Notes: generated by a model not told the origin, from the sequence alone. A stretch of DNA of 64,000 nt from Hyalella azteca (GCF_000764305.2 NW_025940959.1:169906-233905); one strand, 5' to 3'; counted from the stretch's first letter, positions 36,861 through 50,075 are shown. Translations and numbers: made by a program.

Positions 36861-38315
36861 ATAAATTATCTGATACACAGTTCGCTGTTTAATCCCATCA
36901 AGCAGTTATTAAAAATGTTTTTCGTCCGTAGGTAATACTCGGCCACGGCAGTGATTTCGAAAATTTCTAACATCTAAAATAGAAAAATTTAACAAGTTTG
37001 ATATAAATAATAACCGATGCAGAATACATTGTGTAAAATACACTTAAAATGAGAGCTTAACATGCTTGTAATGTCTGATTAGCGTCTGAATTAAGTAGTT
37101 GACATATTTGTTATAATTTAAAACGAATGTAGAACATTTTTTGGTTAAAATCGTACCTGTCGAGAGGCGTAGGAGCCGCGGGACGGCAAAGGGTGGACTA
37201 AGTTAACATGAACATCGCGTTTGCATGAAAGTGTTATCTCTGCACACTATCTTATCTGTGATAAGATGTCCACTCATCCACTACTCTGCCGTGCATCGTA
37301 TTGTTTTTAATGGAGTGTTATTCCTCGTACGAATAACGTTATGACTACACTGCATCAACGTCGTTGGGGCTACGCACGATTAACAATGCTGACAAATCAG
37401 TGGCAAGTTTTCATGTGTTGCAGAAAACAACAACTTTACGACTGCTAATCTTCTTCGTACAAATAACATAGAAGTCATTGCCAGAATAGAAATACCTTTT
37501 ACACTAAAGTATCGTTCACCAGTTCCGTTAACGTACGTAGGAACAACATTGAACTTACACGTTACATCCTGGCGAGTCTTCATAAGAGGATGAGTGCAGT
37601 GATGGCCGACTCTCGGTTTATCACGAGATTTATCTTGTAGCTTGATTTATCATGAGCATCGTAAAGCTTTTCAGATAAGATTTAATAAATCTTGCTTTGT
37701 GTCTGCAATATAGTCTTGAAGACTTGAATTTTTTTGATGATTTAGTATTCAATTAATTTTATGTTTATAGTTGAAGGGTCCCGCAAAATGAAAGCCCCCG
37801 CTTTCTAAGCTCTAAAATCCAACAAACAAATGATTGGCTTTTGTGCTGGTGATCCTTTTCCCTTTCCTGCACCTAACGCTCTACTGGTCGGTCATCCATT
37901 TTCTACCTTCTCCTCTTTCCACTTTCCATCATCTACACCAATTATTCCATACATAATTCATATTTTCTTTAATAAAATTACTCCACAGTAAGAGCGTTGT
38001 TAAGAAGGCCGGGAACGTTTAGTGGCACCAGCTCCTTGTTTTCGTTGACCGCGGCAGTGCCTTTTCGCTGCTTGATTATCAAAGGGAATTATTATTAAAT
38101 AATTAAATTCCGATAATTAAATTTGTCAATGAAGGCAATTATTTGATGGTAATAAGTACACTGCAGGCAGGTATATTTATATTTCAGCACGTTGCTACAC
38201 GTCAGACGAGACATTGCGTGGTGGCATGGAAGTGGTAGTTTGTTGGGTAGGAACCAAGGTACTAGTGGCGGTGAGGATAAAAGTAATAATGACATGTTAC
38301 CTGTGTAGTGGAGTA

Positions 38316-38440
38316 TTAGAGGTGGAGGATGTGGTGGTGGAGGTGTTACTGGTGGTGGTGGTGGTGGTGGTGTTACTGGTGGTGGTGGTGGTGTTGATCG
38401 TGGTGGTGGTGGTGGTGGCAGTGGTGTTACTCCACACCAA
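38316..38440. repeat. GGT/GTT triplet repeat
   Basis: Nearly pure GGTGGT with interspersed GTTACT. The frames through it (poly-Val or poly-Pro) are not genes. Confidence 0.9.
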
Positions 38441-38703
38441 GCAACCAACATAATATTATGGCACAGCTCTAACTCCCACAATGTAAAGCGGTCACCGCAC
38501 TACAACTTTAGAACAATTATACAGAATATACGCAAATATACTTATGAATAAATGAATAACTTAGACAAATACGAATTTTTCATGTACTGTATTCATTTTC
38601 TACCAGAATTTACGGCCCATATAGCAAATTAACACATAGCGTATGAGGTAAGAAATGCTTTCATTGAAACGCTTAATTTTTTTGTCATTGATTATAGACC
38701 GAA

Positions 38704-39232
38704 ACTAGTTACATGTATGCAGCAACTAGTTACATGTATGCAGCAACTAGTTTCATATAAGCAGCTACTAGTTACATGTATGCAGCAACAAGCTACATGT
38801 ATGCAGCAACTAGTTACATGTATGCAGCAACTAGTTTCATATAAGCAGCTACTAGTTACATGTATGCAGCAACTAGTTACATATAAGCAGCAACTAGTTA
38901 CATGTATGCAGCAACTGGTTACATATAAGCAGCAACTAGTTACATGTATGCAGCAACTAGTTACATGTATGCAGCAACTAGTTACATGTATGCAGCAACT
39001 AGTTACATGTATGCAGCAACTAGTTACATGTATGCCTGTCTCTTATACACATCTAGATGTGTATAAGAGACAGAGAGTTACATGTATGCAGCAACTAGTT
39101 ACATGTATGCAGCAACTAGTTACATGTATGCAGCAACTAGTTACATGTATGCAGCAACTAGTTACATATAAGCAGCAACTAGTTACATGTATGCAGCAAC
39201 TAGTTACATGTATGTAGCAACTAGTTACATGT
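38704..39232. repeat. 21-bp minisatellite
   Basis: About 23 units of AGTTACATGTATGCAGCAACT with an ATATAAGCAG variant. The period is a multiple of 3 and stop-free, so a MQQLVTC peptide repeat is open but not a gene. The array is broken by a mate-pair adapter at 39036-39073, so the copy number is unreliable. Confidence 0.95.
39036..39073. other. Nextera mate-pair junction adapter left in the assembly
   Basis: Same 38-bp Tn5 mosaic-end palindrome as at 21028 and 23024. In the open plus frame it translates to PVSYTHLDVYKRQ, the adapter-derived peptide found in contaminated protein entries. Confidence 0.98.
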
Positions 39233-40090
39233 AACACAGACTACAACAATGTCCGCTATATCTACATAACTTTACAGAACTTCGAATATAGATTGCTTCA
39301 TTTACATAAGGCGGCTACGATTATTAATGAATGTGACTATAATAAAGCTATTTACTGCACTCAATGATACATCATTTGTATTCATTGAACGTGAAGGAAA
39401 TAATGAATGAAATATCTCGCTAATGTAAACATACACTCAGTGAAGTGAGAGATTCATTGTCCCAAGAGCGATTCTCTGTTTGCCGTAACTGGGTCATTCT
39501 GACCCAGTTTGAGTCATAAAATTGGAGTATCATTGCTTTAGACAAAGACCAACTAATTTTTCTGAATGCAAGCTAGACGCGCTAGTTCTGCATTTGCATG
39601 CAAACTTGAATAACTTGAGAACTTTAATCTTCAGTTAAGTTCAAAGTTACTTTCTTATCCAGTATGATCAATCAATTATCGTTTATCTTAATGTGAGAAT
39701 AATTTGTCCCGGAATAATTAAAATAAAACATTTTCCGCCATTTTGGACCTTCCTCTTCTTTCGTAGATAATTATATAAATTGACTTACTGTTTTATATTG
39801 TATATTATTTTTACAACGAATCGAAAATTTTATTTAGCGTTCGATTCCCTGCAAAAAATCTCATTTTTCCAGCGTACACTTCATTAGATTTTTCAGATTC
39901 GGAATTGCTCGTTTTAAAATTGAGTTATTTATTAAATTGAATATTTTTTTTCTAGAATTGTTCAATTTCAAATTAGTTATTTATTTGAATTGAAAACTTT
40001 TTAATTTTTTTTCTAGAACTGTTCAAATTAAAATTGAGTTTACTATTTGCTTTGAAAACTTTATAATTTTGTTTGTGTTTTCCAGGACCT

Positions 40091-43000
40091 TTAGCGCGCG
40101 CTGCTGCTGCAGGAGCGCACTGCCCTCCTGTGGGACCGGGACGCTGCTGGGGATGAAGTGGGACTCTCGTCACTAGTGTCGTCCCCCATCATGGGGAGTC
40201 TGGGACCGGCGACAAGTTGGGCCCGGGACCCGGGGATCCCTAAATGGTCTGGGGACCGATCCCGAACTGCCTCCCCCAATGAACGATCGCTTGAATTCCC
40301 CCAAGGAACCCCAATGACCGATCCCACATTCCCCAAGGGAATGGGGGAATATACATGTTGACCCCCATTCCCCATGGGCCGTTCATGCACACCCCCATTC
40401 CCCAAGTGGGACCAATATTCCCCGTTGCCCATCAATTCCTCTTCAAGTTGGGGGTGATGATGATGAAGGTGGTGAGGGTGATGGTGGGGTGAGGAAGAGT
40501 TCACAAGATGATCCATTAAGTGATGATGATAATGATGATGGTGATGGTGGTGGGGAGGTTCTACCCCAGCAGAAATTCCCCCTTCGTTGGGGGTGAAATC
40601 ACCACCCTTGAAGGCAGGTTGAACAGATTGGTTTGTGGTGAAGTTATAGTAAGTCGAGGCTGTGGGTGAGTAGTGGTGATGGTAGTTGGGTGAGTGATGG
40701 TGGTTGGGTGAGTGATGGGTGACGTCATCGGTAGTTGGGGGTTCACCCCTCACAAGGTCCCCCAAAACATTCCGGTTTGGGGGGCGGGGGCGATGGTTTT
40801 TCAAGCCCTCCCTGAACACGCGGGGCACGCTGCGTGCCGTTAAGCTGTGAACCTGCTCAGCAATTCAGTAATATTTTGTTAATTAATATTTCATTCACTA
40901 ATATTTCATTCATTAATATTTCATTCATTAATATTTCATTCATCAATATTTCATTCATTAATATTTCATTGATTAATATTTCATTGATTAATATTTCATT
41001 CAGTTATATTTCATTGATTAATATTTCATTCAGTTATATTTCATTGATTAATATTTCATTCAGTTATATTTCATTGATTAATNTTGATTAATATTTCATT
41101 ATTAATATTTTGTTAATTAATATTTCAATAATTAATATTTTGTTAATTAACATTTCATTCATTAATATTTTGTTACTTAATATTTCATTAATTAATATTT
41201 TGTTAATTAACATTTCATTCATTAATGTTTAGTTAATTAATATTTCATTCATTAATGTTTAGTTAATTAATATTTCATTCATTAATATTTCATTCACTAA
41301 TATTTCATTCATTAATATTTCATTCACTAATATTTAATTCACTAATATTTCACAATATACATTTCTTCATATTATTAGGCTACTTATGCTCTGCTTTCAT
41401 GCTCTTGCACCTCAAACCAAGATCAACCAATCATGATAAAGTCTGTTTCATGAACGTAATTTGTGTTACAAATGTTACCCATCCAACCGTTTCTAATTTG
41501 CGTGGTTATTTCATGACTATATTATTTATTCTGAACATGTAATATTAATATCTGTGAAAATGTAATGAATATTTATTCTGAACTGGTAGTCATTCATTAA
41601 TATTTCATGAATGGCGCTTCGAATTCTTATTAAAAAAACTACACTAAAATTAATTTTGTAGCAGCAACTATAGTAACATATACGTAACAGCAGTAATAAC
41701 GCAACTAGTTACAGTATATAACAGCAGTAATAATGCAACTAGTTACAGTATACAACAGTAGTAATAATGTAACTAGTTACAGCATACAACAGTAGTAATA
41801 ATGTAACTAGTTACAGCATACAACAGTAGTAATAATGTAAATAGTTACAGTATACAACAGTAGTAATAATGTAACTAGTTACAATATACAACAGTAGTAA
41901 TAATGTAACAATTAACATGCAACAGCAGTAATAACGCAACTAGTTACCCTATATAACAGTAGTTAGTAGTTCAAGTAGTTAAGCTCACCTCCTTGAAGCG
42001 TCTCGCAGGACGACCTCCCCCGTCTGTAGGAGCGTCCCTACGGAGGGCGTCTGTAGGGGCGGCGCCCGTAGCTTTTGCTTCCTTCACTGCACGTCGCTGT
42101 GTCGACCAAAACATTAACACAAATTATGATATATATTATCAAAAATTTTTATATTTTCGGTAGACTCCTAGCTTCATTTAGACAAGTTTGGTTTAAAATA
42201 ATGCCAATTTTAGTGTAATTTTTTTATGCAATTTATTCAATTTATGCAATATTATTTAGTATTTATGCAATACTGCATTTTTTAAGGAGTTTAGTTTCTC
42301 TAGCTGTCTCACAATAGGCACACTAGTTAGGTCTACAGGTCTTAAAATTATTCGAAATTAAAGGTTTGTAAAATCCGGTAACGCGTTTAGGTAAAAATGG
42401 CACTTATTTAAACCAAACTTGTATAAATGATCTATAAATGTTATATTACCAAAATTAAAAATTTATATTAATTTTACGCATAATCAATACTATATTTTAT
42501 TCTTATTATATCAATTATTCTCTATTACTGAAATTATATTATTAGAATAGACATAACAATGAATATTATTATATCTAATAATATAATCATAATTATATTA
42601 TTAGAATAAGTCCGCCCTGAACTACAACATCAAAGATAACTAAACCTAAATTTTGATTAAATTACAGTAAACAATAATAATTATCAGTTAATAGTTGGCC
42701 TACAAAGTCGGCTCAAGCACTAACCTGCCAAGTGGGGGTCGCCGCCCCCAGACTGTCAAACTTTGATGCGAGCTCATAATTTATAATAAATATTCATAAA
42801 ATAATAATAAATATGATATTCAGATATTGTAATTACTACAAAAACAATCAGCTAATATTTCGCTTACAAAGTTGGCTTTAGCACTAACCTGCCAAGCGGG
42901 GGTCGCCGCCCCCAGACTATCAAACTTTGACGCGAGCTTATCAATTATAATAAATATTCATAAATAATAATAAATATAATATTCAGCTATTGTAATTACT

Positions 43001-46000
43001 ACAATTACAGCTAATACAAAGTCGGCTCAAGCACTGACCTGCAAAATAGGGGTCACCGCCCCCAGACTGTCAAACTTAGACGCGAGTTCCCTCACGGAGG
43101 GGAGCTGCAGCAGCCCCGGGTCTTGGGGAAGGTCGAGCGCTGCCCCAACACTCATCCAGCGACGCCCCACCCTTGCCCCACCTACTCCTCCTGAGTGAAG
43201 AACATGCAAATTAAGTAACCCCCTTCCATGAAAATTATGTCGAGAAAATGTTTATTTCACAACGTTTAATCAACGTTACTTCGACGTCAGATAAAATAAG
43301 GTTTATTATGAGTTTATTTGTTGAAAAAATCGTCAACTGTGCGTGGATTTCGTAAGAAAACGCGTCGATTATAAGTTTATTTTGTTAAAAAACGTCGATT
43401 CTGAACATAACAAAGTATGCAAATGAAGCAGTTAGTCAAATGATGTTGAAACAACGTTAATTTCAAAACGTTTAATCAACGCTACTTCGACGTCAGATAA
43501 AACAACGTTCAATACGAGCTTATTTTGCTTAAAATAACGTCGATTTCGAGCAGTAAGAGGTGTGCAAATGAAGCAGCTAGACAAGTGATGTTAAAACTCA
43601 ACTGAATGTTATTATAGATTATTACGAAAAATAGATTATCAAACAATAAAATGATATAAATTTTTTAAATAAGCATGAAAACAAGGTGGCGTTTGGGCTC
43701 AAAATTTCCACGAGCTGTGCTCATGAAGTCCGTCCTCGGTATATTGGTACACATGTATCGTAGAGGTCCTAGGAAATAAACTGAAACGTCCCTAAAATGC
43801 CTATTGCCTAAACATCCGGGCAAGAAAATGTTCTGAAGAGCACCTAGAGTGCCTAGCTTGAAGAGCACCTCACGTATCTAGCCTAGAGAATACCAATCGT
43901 GTGTAGTCTAAATATCCCCTAGATTGCCTAGCCTGAAGAGTTCGGAGATTTCCTAGCCTGAGGATTGGGGAGATTACCTTGCCTGAGGTGTACTGAGATT
44001 GCCTAGTCTGAAGAGTATGGAGATTGCCTAGCCTGAGGTGTACTGAGATTGCCTAGTCTGAAGAGTATGGAGATTGCCTAGCCTGAGGTGTACTGAGATT
44101 GCCTAGTCTGAAGAGTATGGAGATTGCCTAGCCTGAGGTGTATGGAGATTGCCTAACCTGAGTATGGAGACTGCCTAGCCTGAGGAGTATGGAGATTGCC
44201 TAGCCTGAGAAGTACGGAGATTGCCTAGCCTGAGAAGTATGGAGACTGCCTAGCCTGAGAAGTATGGAGATTGCCTAGCCTGAGGAGTATGGAGATTGCC
44301 TAGCCTGAGAAGTATGGAGATTGCCTAGCCTGAGGAGTATGGAAATTGCCTAGCCTGAGAAGTATGGAGACTGCCTAGCCTGAGAAGTATGGAGATTGCC
44401 TAGCCTGAAGAGTATGGAGATTGCCTAGCCTGAGGAGTATGGAGATTGCCTAGCCTGAGATGTATGGAGATTACCTAGCCTGAGAAGTATGGAGATTGCC
44501 TAACCTGAGGAGTATAGAGATTGCCTAGCCTGAAGAGTATGGAGATTGCCTAGCCTGAGAAGTATGGAGATTGCCTAGCCTGAGAAGTATGGAGATTGCC
44601 TAGCCTGAAGAGTACGGAGATTGCCTTGCCTGAGGAGTATGGAGATTGCCTAGCCTGAGGAGTATGGAGACTGCCTAGCCTGAGGAGTATGGAGATTGCC
44701 TAGCCTGAGGAGTATGGAGATTGCCTCCAGTCAACTCACCGGCCGCGTGTGACAGGATATGCGAGTCGCTGAAATTCTCCAGGCTGCGGTATCGCTGGGA
44801 CGTCGAGTTCCAGTCTCCGTCCCCATCTTCCAAGTCCCCAAGAGGGACGTGTCCCATGCTATTCGAGTGTCCCAAAGGACTCCCAAAAGACAAACGAAGT
44901 CCTTCGTATTGAGACGCGAAACTGTTCTTGTCTACGCTAGAACTGCGACGTAGTCTGTTGTTCCTGTTAGAGGTATGGCTGCTTCTGTTGATGAAGCTGT
45001 TGCTGCTGCTCCTGTTGACGACGTGTTTCCTGTACAGACCTGACGTGGTCTTCACAGAACCGTTGTGTCTGTCAACCGTCTCCAGGTTATGTCTGTCAAC
45101 GGTCTCCAGGTTATTTCTGTCAACCGTTTCCAGGTTATTTCTATCAACCGTTTCCAGGTTCTCAGAGGCCAAAGTTCTCGGGCCCAGGGCTCTAGTGTAA
45201 GGCCGAGTTAGGGTCGCCCTACGGTCGTCAGAGCCTCGGCTGAGGCTCTCGAAGTTTTTCTGCAGAGCGTCGACGCTGACGGTGCGCCAGAGGCTCGCCC
45301 TGGAGGTCGGCAGGGCGGTGCCTGCGCCTTGGAGAGGTTTGGATTGTTTAAAAACTGGACAGTACTTCAGTCATATATAATAAAAAAATTATTTATAGTA
45401 AACGCGGACAATAGATTAACTCGAACGACTCAAAGTATTACAACAATAACTCACATTGACTCAAGTGGGTCACATTGACTCACTTGAGTGACTCATTAAC
45501 TCATAAAAATTCACCAGGATTGAGCGCCTCATGTGAGCTGTAGATGACATGCCGCGGCCCCCCCACAGGGGTAGGGTTGAAGAGGCGGGAGGGGGCGGCG
45601 GGGGAGGGTCTGCCCCCTGCGGGGGTCATCGCTTGCTGCAGACGCGCAACGGCGCGCCCCACGCATGCCGGCTGGGGGAGGTCATCAATTATAATAAATA
45701 TTCGTAATATAATAATACATATGATTCAGATAATATAATATAATAGTTATATAATATTATTAGATATTATAATTTCTGAATAAGAATTATAATAATTATA
45801 ATTTCAGATATTGTAATTACTACAAAAACGATAATTCTATAATAATAATTATTATATTATATATTAATCTGAAATATGCTCAGCATCTGCAAATAAAGAA
45901 GTAATTAAAGACAGCGCTTTAGAAATTTGCACGAAAGAAATTGATGGACTTGCAGAAAATGTGTCAGTATTTGGATATTATAACCCATTCATTTTCCGAT

Positions 46001-49000
46001 TGTATGAATTTCTCAGAAATTCATACAATTCATACATAAGAAATTCATGAATTTCTCAGAAATTCATCGGGTTAGGTAATAGCCAGCGGCAGTTAGTCAC
46101 GCTAAACATTAGTTAGTAGTAACATTAGTTGGTAGTAACACATTAGTTGGTAGTAACACATTAATTAGTAACGATCAACAATGTAGAGTTAACTAATTTA
46201 TTTAACGCAGGTGATTAAACAAACATGAAGTATAATTAGATTTATACAATTGCGGTAATAACGTTCATACGGTTTGTGTGATGTGACGCGTTGTCTGCGA
46301 TAGGAAAATACGTTTGATTGAAGCCCAGAGAATTAGTTTTATTGTTTTATTGACAATTTTCTCGTTAGTATTGAAATTATACATTTTGAAGAATTGTCAA
46401 TAAAAATTAATTCTCATGTCTTTGATCAAACCTGTTTGAAATAAGAAATTCTGCCATCATCTTTTACCGATAATAAAATTACCGACGGTTTTCGTGACAG
46501 ACGATAATAAAATTGTTATCAATATAAAGATAAATTTCTCACCGGAAACGTAAATTCTATATACGTTTTACTGTGGTGCAACTGTTCTGATAGGAATAAC
46601 ACCGTGAAAAAGATATGGAATTTCATCGCAGCTCAAAGAAGATTTGATCTTATCGCATCGAAGATAAGGAATTATCGCAACCTCGTGTTGAAATTTCGAT
46701 CTAAATGAATGAGCGTCGTGAATACTGATGAATACACGTCTTGCGTTCATCTCTAGGTGAATTTCAGTATTTCTGTATAAACAACTGTGTACCGTGTCAA
46801 TCTGGCGTCTCATTTTGTTCATTATAATTATATTATAAGAATAATTATATTATAAGAATTCTAATTATATTATAAGAATAGATCATTGTTATTGAGGCGT
46901 AATATTCACACCTTACAACTGCCAAACGCAGGGCCTGGTAGAAGTTATTTTCAAATTTATTCAGGTAGTATAAATTCAAGATGAAGTATGCACTCAGAAA
47001 TTTAGTTGTCGTGTTGTCCAAATTGTGACACACTTTTTGTATATCACACGGATATGCCTTTTGCCGCTTCCAACTGGGTCAGGGTGACTCACACAAAGGC
47101 AAAAATTGCATCGCTATGAGGACAAAGCCTCACTCATTTCCCTGAGTGCGTTTATATTGAACAAAGGTCACGAAAAAAAGCTTCTTTTTTCCTTCATGTT
47201 TCATAAGAAAAAAATTTCGCCTTCCGATTTCTTTTCGCCAGATAAACTCAAATATTTTTTTAAAATAGCAACCAAATTTTCATCGACTTAAATGCAATTT
47301 CGTTTGGTCTATGAAAGCCTTCCTCAATCAAATATATTTTTCTCTCACAAAGGGAAGATTTGCAGGCAGTAAAATTTTTTGGGGTAAAATTACTTTTTTT
47401 TGGGAAAGATGGAAGTTTTTTTTTACCAAATTGTTCTTTTTGAGAAGTAATTATCACTATAAAAAATTGTATTGAAAAGAAATTATTTTTATCAAATAAT
47501 TTTTTAAATGAAGAAAAATAACTATTTATTTCTTTATCAGGAAAAATCAGTTGTTTTTTGTAAAGAACATTTTCCCCAGAGGGGAAAACCGATGTCCCCA
47601 TAAAGCTTAAGCATACTCACTTCACTCATTAGTATTTTGAATTCCCTAACATGTCATGTATTCCCCGAATCCATTTAAATTCCCTAACGTGTCATGTATT
47701 CCCCGAATCCATTTAAATTCCCTAACGTGTCATGTATTCCCCAAATTCAATTAAATTCCCTAACATGTCATGTATTCCCCAAATCCATTTAAATTCCTTA
47801 AAGTATCATGGTTTCCCCAAATTCATTTAAATTCCTTAACGTGTCATGGTTTCCCCAAATTCATTTAAATTCCCTAACGTGTTATGTATTCCCCTAATCC
47901 ATTTAAATTCCCTAACGTGTCATGTATTCCCCAAATCCATTTACATTCCCTAACATGTCATGTTTTCCCCTAATTCATTTAAATTCCTTGACGTGTCGTG
48001 AATTCCCCAAGGCATCACAATTCCTCAAGGTACGGGGAACCCACCTTGATGCTGAGGCTGCATTCCTCCCGCCAGTCTGAGGCGTGGGGATGATATGCGT
48101 CCGGCACCGCTACTCCCCAGCCCGTGGGGCTGTTATTGATGCTGTTATGGCTGCGGCTGCTGTTATTGTCGTTACTGTTGCTTCTGCAGTTGCTGCTGCT
48201 GTTGTTATTGTTGTTGTTGCTCCCGCTGTTGTTGCTGTTATTATTGTTGTTGTTGCTCCCGCTGTTGTTGCTGCTGCTATTGTTATTGTTGCTGCCGCTG
48301 TTGTTTTTATTGTTGCTGCTGCTGTTGTTGTTGCTGTTGTTATTGTTGCTGCTGCTATTTTTATTGTTTCTGCTGTTGTCGTAGTTTGTACCGCTGTTGT
48401 TGCTGTTATCATATTTTTTGAGCAAATTCGTAAAAGCGTTATTGCAGTTACTGATTTCATTGTCGATATTGTTGCCGTTGATGTTGTTGCTTTCATTGTT
48501 ACGATGTCTGTTGTTGTTGACTGTACCGAGGTTGTAAAGACTATTTTTATTGATATTATTGTTATCAATATTGACGTCTCGGCAGGTCACAATGCTGTCT
48601 TTACTATTACAATTGTTAGCATTATTGTAGTTTGTTGTGTTGCTGACATGACTGTTGCTGTTTAGCTTCCCGTTGTTGTTGTTGTTGTAGCAATTGTTGT
48701 TGCTTGCCGACTATCCATGGCAGCATCAAAATAGTATTGTTTAAATTTTCATAAAGCAAAATGAAAAGTTCTACGTTAATTATTGGAAGTCTTGCTTCAC
48801 TAAAACGCACTCGAGGATGGCAAGTATAAACGCAGTTGTTTCTCAAATATAATAATATAGAATATTATATATATATATTATAATATAAACATATAATTAT
48901 ATTTAGGTATATATAATTATAATATCTGTATATACAATCAATTAATTATTTAAGGACTGCAAGACCTGAAGTTTTCTTTAAAAATATCATAATCAACTCA

Positions 49001-49749
49001 TTTCTGTATCGGCATAAAATATACAATATGGATAGGAAGAAACCTTTGTAGCCCAAAATTGCTTTGAATATCTTTAATTAAATTTAAATATGTGCAACAT
49101 TGTAGATTGACATTATAACAAATGATTAAAATCGAGTTATATTCTAATGATCTATTCACATACCAACATGCAAGGTGTGCAATGCAAAATGAAAATAAAG
49201 TGCACAATATTAGGATGCTTTTTAGCACATAGTAAATATAGTGGATACATTCACATGCATTGTAACTATCTCTGCGCATGTGCCAAGTCTCTAGTTCCGT
49301 GTGTACTAGACCAATGCTCATGCGCATGTGCCAAATCTCTGACCCGCAAATCTCTGAATTGTAAATACCTGACCTGCAAATCTCTGACTTGCAAATCTCT
49401 GACCTGCAAATCTCTGACCTGCAAATCTCTGACCTGCAAATCTCTGACTTGCAAATCTCTGACTTGCAAATCTCTGACAGCAAATCTCTGACCCGCAAAT
49501 CTCTGACCCGCAAATCTCCGATCCGCACATCTATGACCTGCAAATCTCTTACCCGCAATCAATTTTTTCCGAAGTTAAGAATTATGTTTTAGAGATCTTG
49601 ATGCACTACCATAGAGATTCAGGTACGTCGGCTACTAGATGCTGGTGCATCAAGATTGTTATCAGTAGCAGAGATACGGCGACTGATAAGCGCATTCCTG
49701 GCCCAGATACTGTCATCCTGCAGCTGCACGCTGCCTACATCTATGTTTT
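40091..49749 (-). CDS. Multi-exon low-complexity protein with PSVRELASKF motif
   Basis: Minus-strand exons: 48710-48045, 45671-45515, 45327-44740, 43190-43039, 42096-41989 and 40852-40091 (TAA), all with matching phases (0,1,1,0,0). An upstream exon 49749-49627 (VGSVQLQDDSIWARNAL) is plausible but does not join directly in phase, so one exon is missing. The start is unknown. Product in order: an Asn/Ser tract of over 100 residues; HVIYSSHEALNPGAG; TVSVDALQKNFESLSRG; four NLETVDRN/H octapeptide repeats; QRYRSLENFSDSHILS; LPSVRELASKFDSL; a basic linker; then a His-rich exon with several HHHHHH runs. No enzyme domain is seen. The PSVRxLASxF motif is shared with the gene at 29.7-33.7 kb. It may be continuous with the Ig gene upstream. 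Confidence 0.65.
40870..41350. repeat. ATTAATATTTC AT-rich minisatellite upstream of an acceptor
   Basis: About 35 units of ATTAATATTTCATTC and variants, with an N at 41083. The array begins roughly 20 bp upstream of the acceptor of the His-rich exon (40852), where branch point and pyrimidine tract should lie. Confidence 0.92.
41690..41960. repeat. ~34-bp minisatellite just past a donor
   Basis: About eight units of ACAGTATACAACAGTAGTAA + TAATGTAACTAGTT, starting roughly 30 bp after the donor GT at 41988-41987 on the minus strand. Confidence 0.9.
42722..43190. repeat. Three tandem copies of an exon 3' half with donor
   Basis: The exon ending at 43039 (KFDSLGAVTPILQ) has two further copies of its 3' half and donor at about 42905-42888 through 42940 and 42725-42775, encoding LASKFDSLGAATPAWQ and LASKFDSLGAATPTWQ, each followed by GTTAGTGC. 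The copies break at the same point (AGCTCGC) and lack an acceptor. Each unit (~150-160 bp) also carries the downstream intron; a further intron-only copy is near 45683-45760. Confidence 0.88.
43915..44727. repeat. 25-bp minisatellite 12 bp past a donor
   Basis: About 32 units of GGAGATTGCCTAGCCTGAGG + AGTAT. It starts 12 bp after the donor GT of the exon ending at 44740 (minus strand). Confidence 0.95.
47630..48010. repeat. 38-bp minisatellite just past a donor
   Basis: About ten units of AAATTCCCTAACGTGTCATG + TATTCCCCGAATCCATTT, starting about 35 bp after the donor at 48044 (minus strand). Confidence 0.93.
48121..48405. repeat. Coding triplet repeat (Asn/Ser)
   Basis: Plus strand GTT/GCT-type triplets that on the minus strand encode the Asn/Ser-rich tract of the exon 48710-48045. 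The opposite-strand frames (poly-Leu, poly-Val/Ala) are shadows. Confidence 0.85.
49325..49560. repeat. 15-bp minisatellite
   Basis: About 15 units of CTCTGACCTGCAAAT. Its period is a multiple of 3, so several frames stay open (e.g. RDLQV repeats on the minus strand). No splice signals suggest coding use. Confidence 0.93.
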
Positions 49750-49779
49750 CTTCAGGAAAGTAGAGAAATAAATATCGAA

Positions 49780-50075
49780 GTGTATAATACTTTACTGACT
49801 GCAAGATGCAGTAATACTTTACTGACTACAAGATGCAGTAATACTTTACTGACTACAAGATTAAATATTAATTTACTGACTACAATACACAGTAAACCGA
49901 TAATGATGACAAGATTCGGTCAGAATTCACTGACTGGAATGTACAGTAGTTTTTTTACTGACTGCAAGATTCAATAATGATTAACTGGCTGCAAAACACA
50001 CCGTTATACTGACTGCAGGAAACCGTTTTAATTTACTGACGGGAATATACATAGTAATACTTTATCGACTGCATA
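49780..50075. repeat. ~27-bp minisatellite upstream of an acceptor
   Basis: Degenerate units of TAATACTTTACTGACTACAA + GATGCAG, regular near 49787-49860 and fading outward. They begin about 30 bp upstream (minus strand) of the acceptor of the putative exon at 49749. Confidence 0.8.

Larger units (their letters stand above)
35041..40090. other. Intergenic, repeat-rich
   Basis: No supported exon. Contents: a degenerate GAAAGGGATAAC-type repeat (35510-35690), an 11-bp minisatellite (36220-36860), GGT/GTT triplets (38316-38440) and a 21-bp minisatellite with an adapter junction (38704-39232). It separates the Ser-rich gene from the next minus-strand gene. Confidence 0.6.

Noticed and set aside
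38316..38440. CRISPR-like or regulatory triplet array
   Set aside because: Simple GGT microsatellite with no spacer structure; the genome is eukaryotic.
38717..39217. MQQLVTC-repeat open frame
   Set aside because: A 21-bp minisatellite with sequencing adapter in the middle; not a gene.
40091..40361. Extension of the His-rich exon past 40091 into the 33 kb gene
   Set aside because: An in-frame TAA ends the exon, the only nearby GT (40088) lies after the stop, and the downstream gene has its own ATG exon.
48084..48665. Poly-Val/Ala and poly-Leu open frames resembling membrane proteins
   Set aside because: Antisense shadows of a coding Asn/Ser triplet repeat.
49266..49562. RDLQV and SEICR peptide repeats on the minus strand
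   Set aside because: 15-bp minisatellite; several frames open equally, no exon borders.
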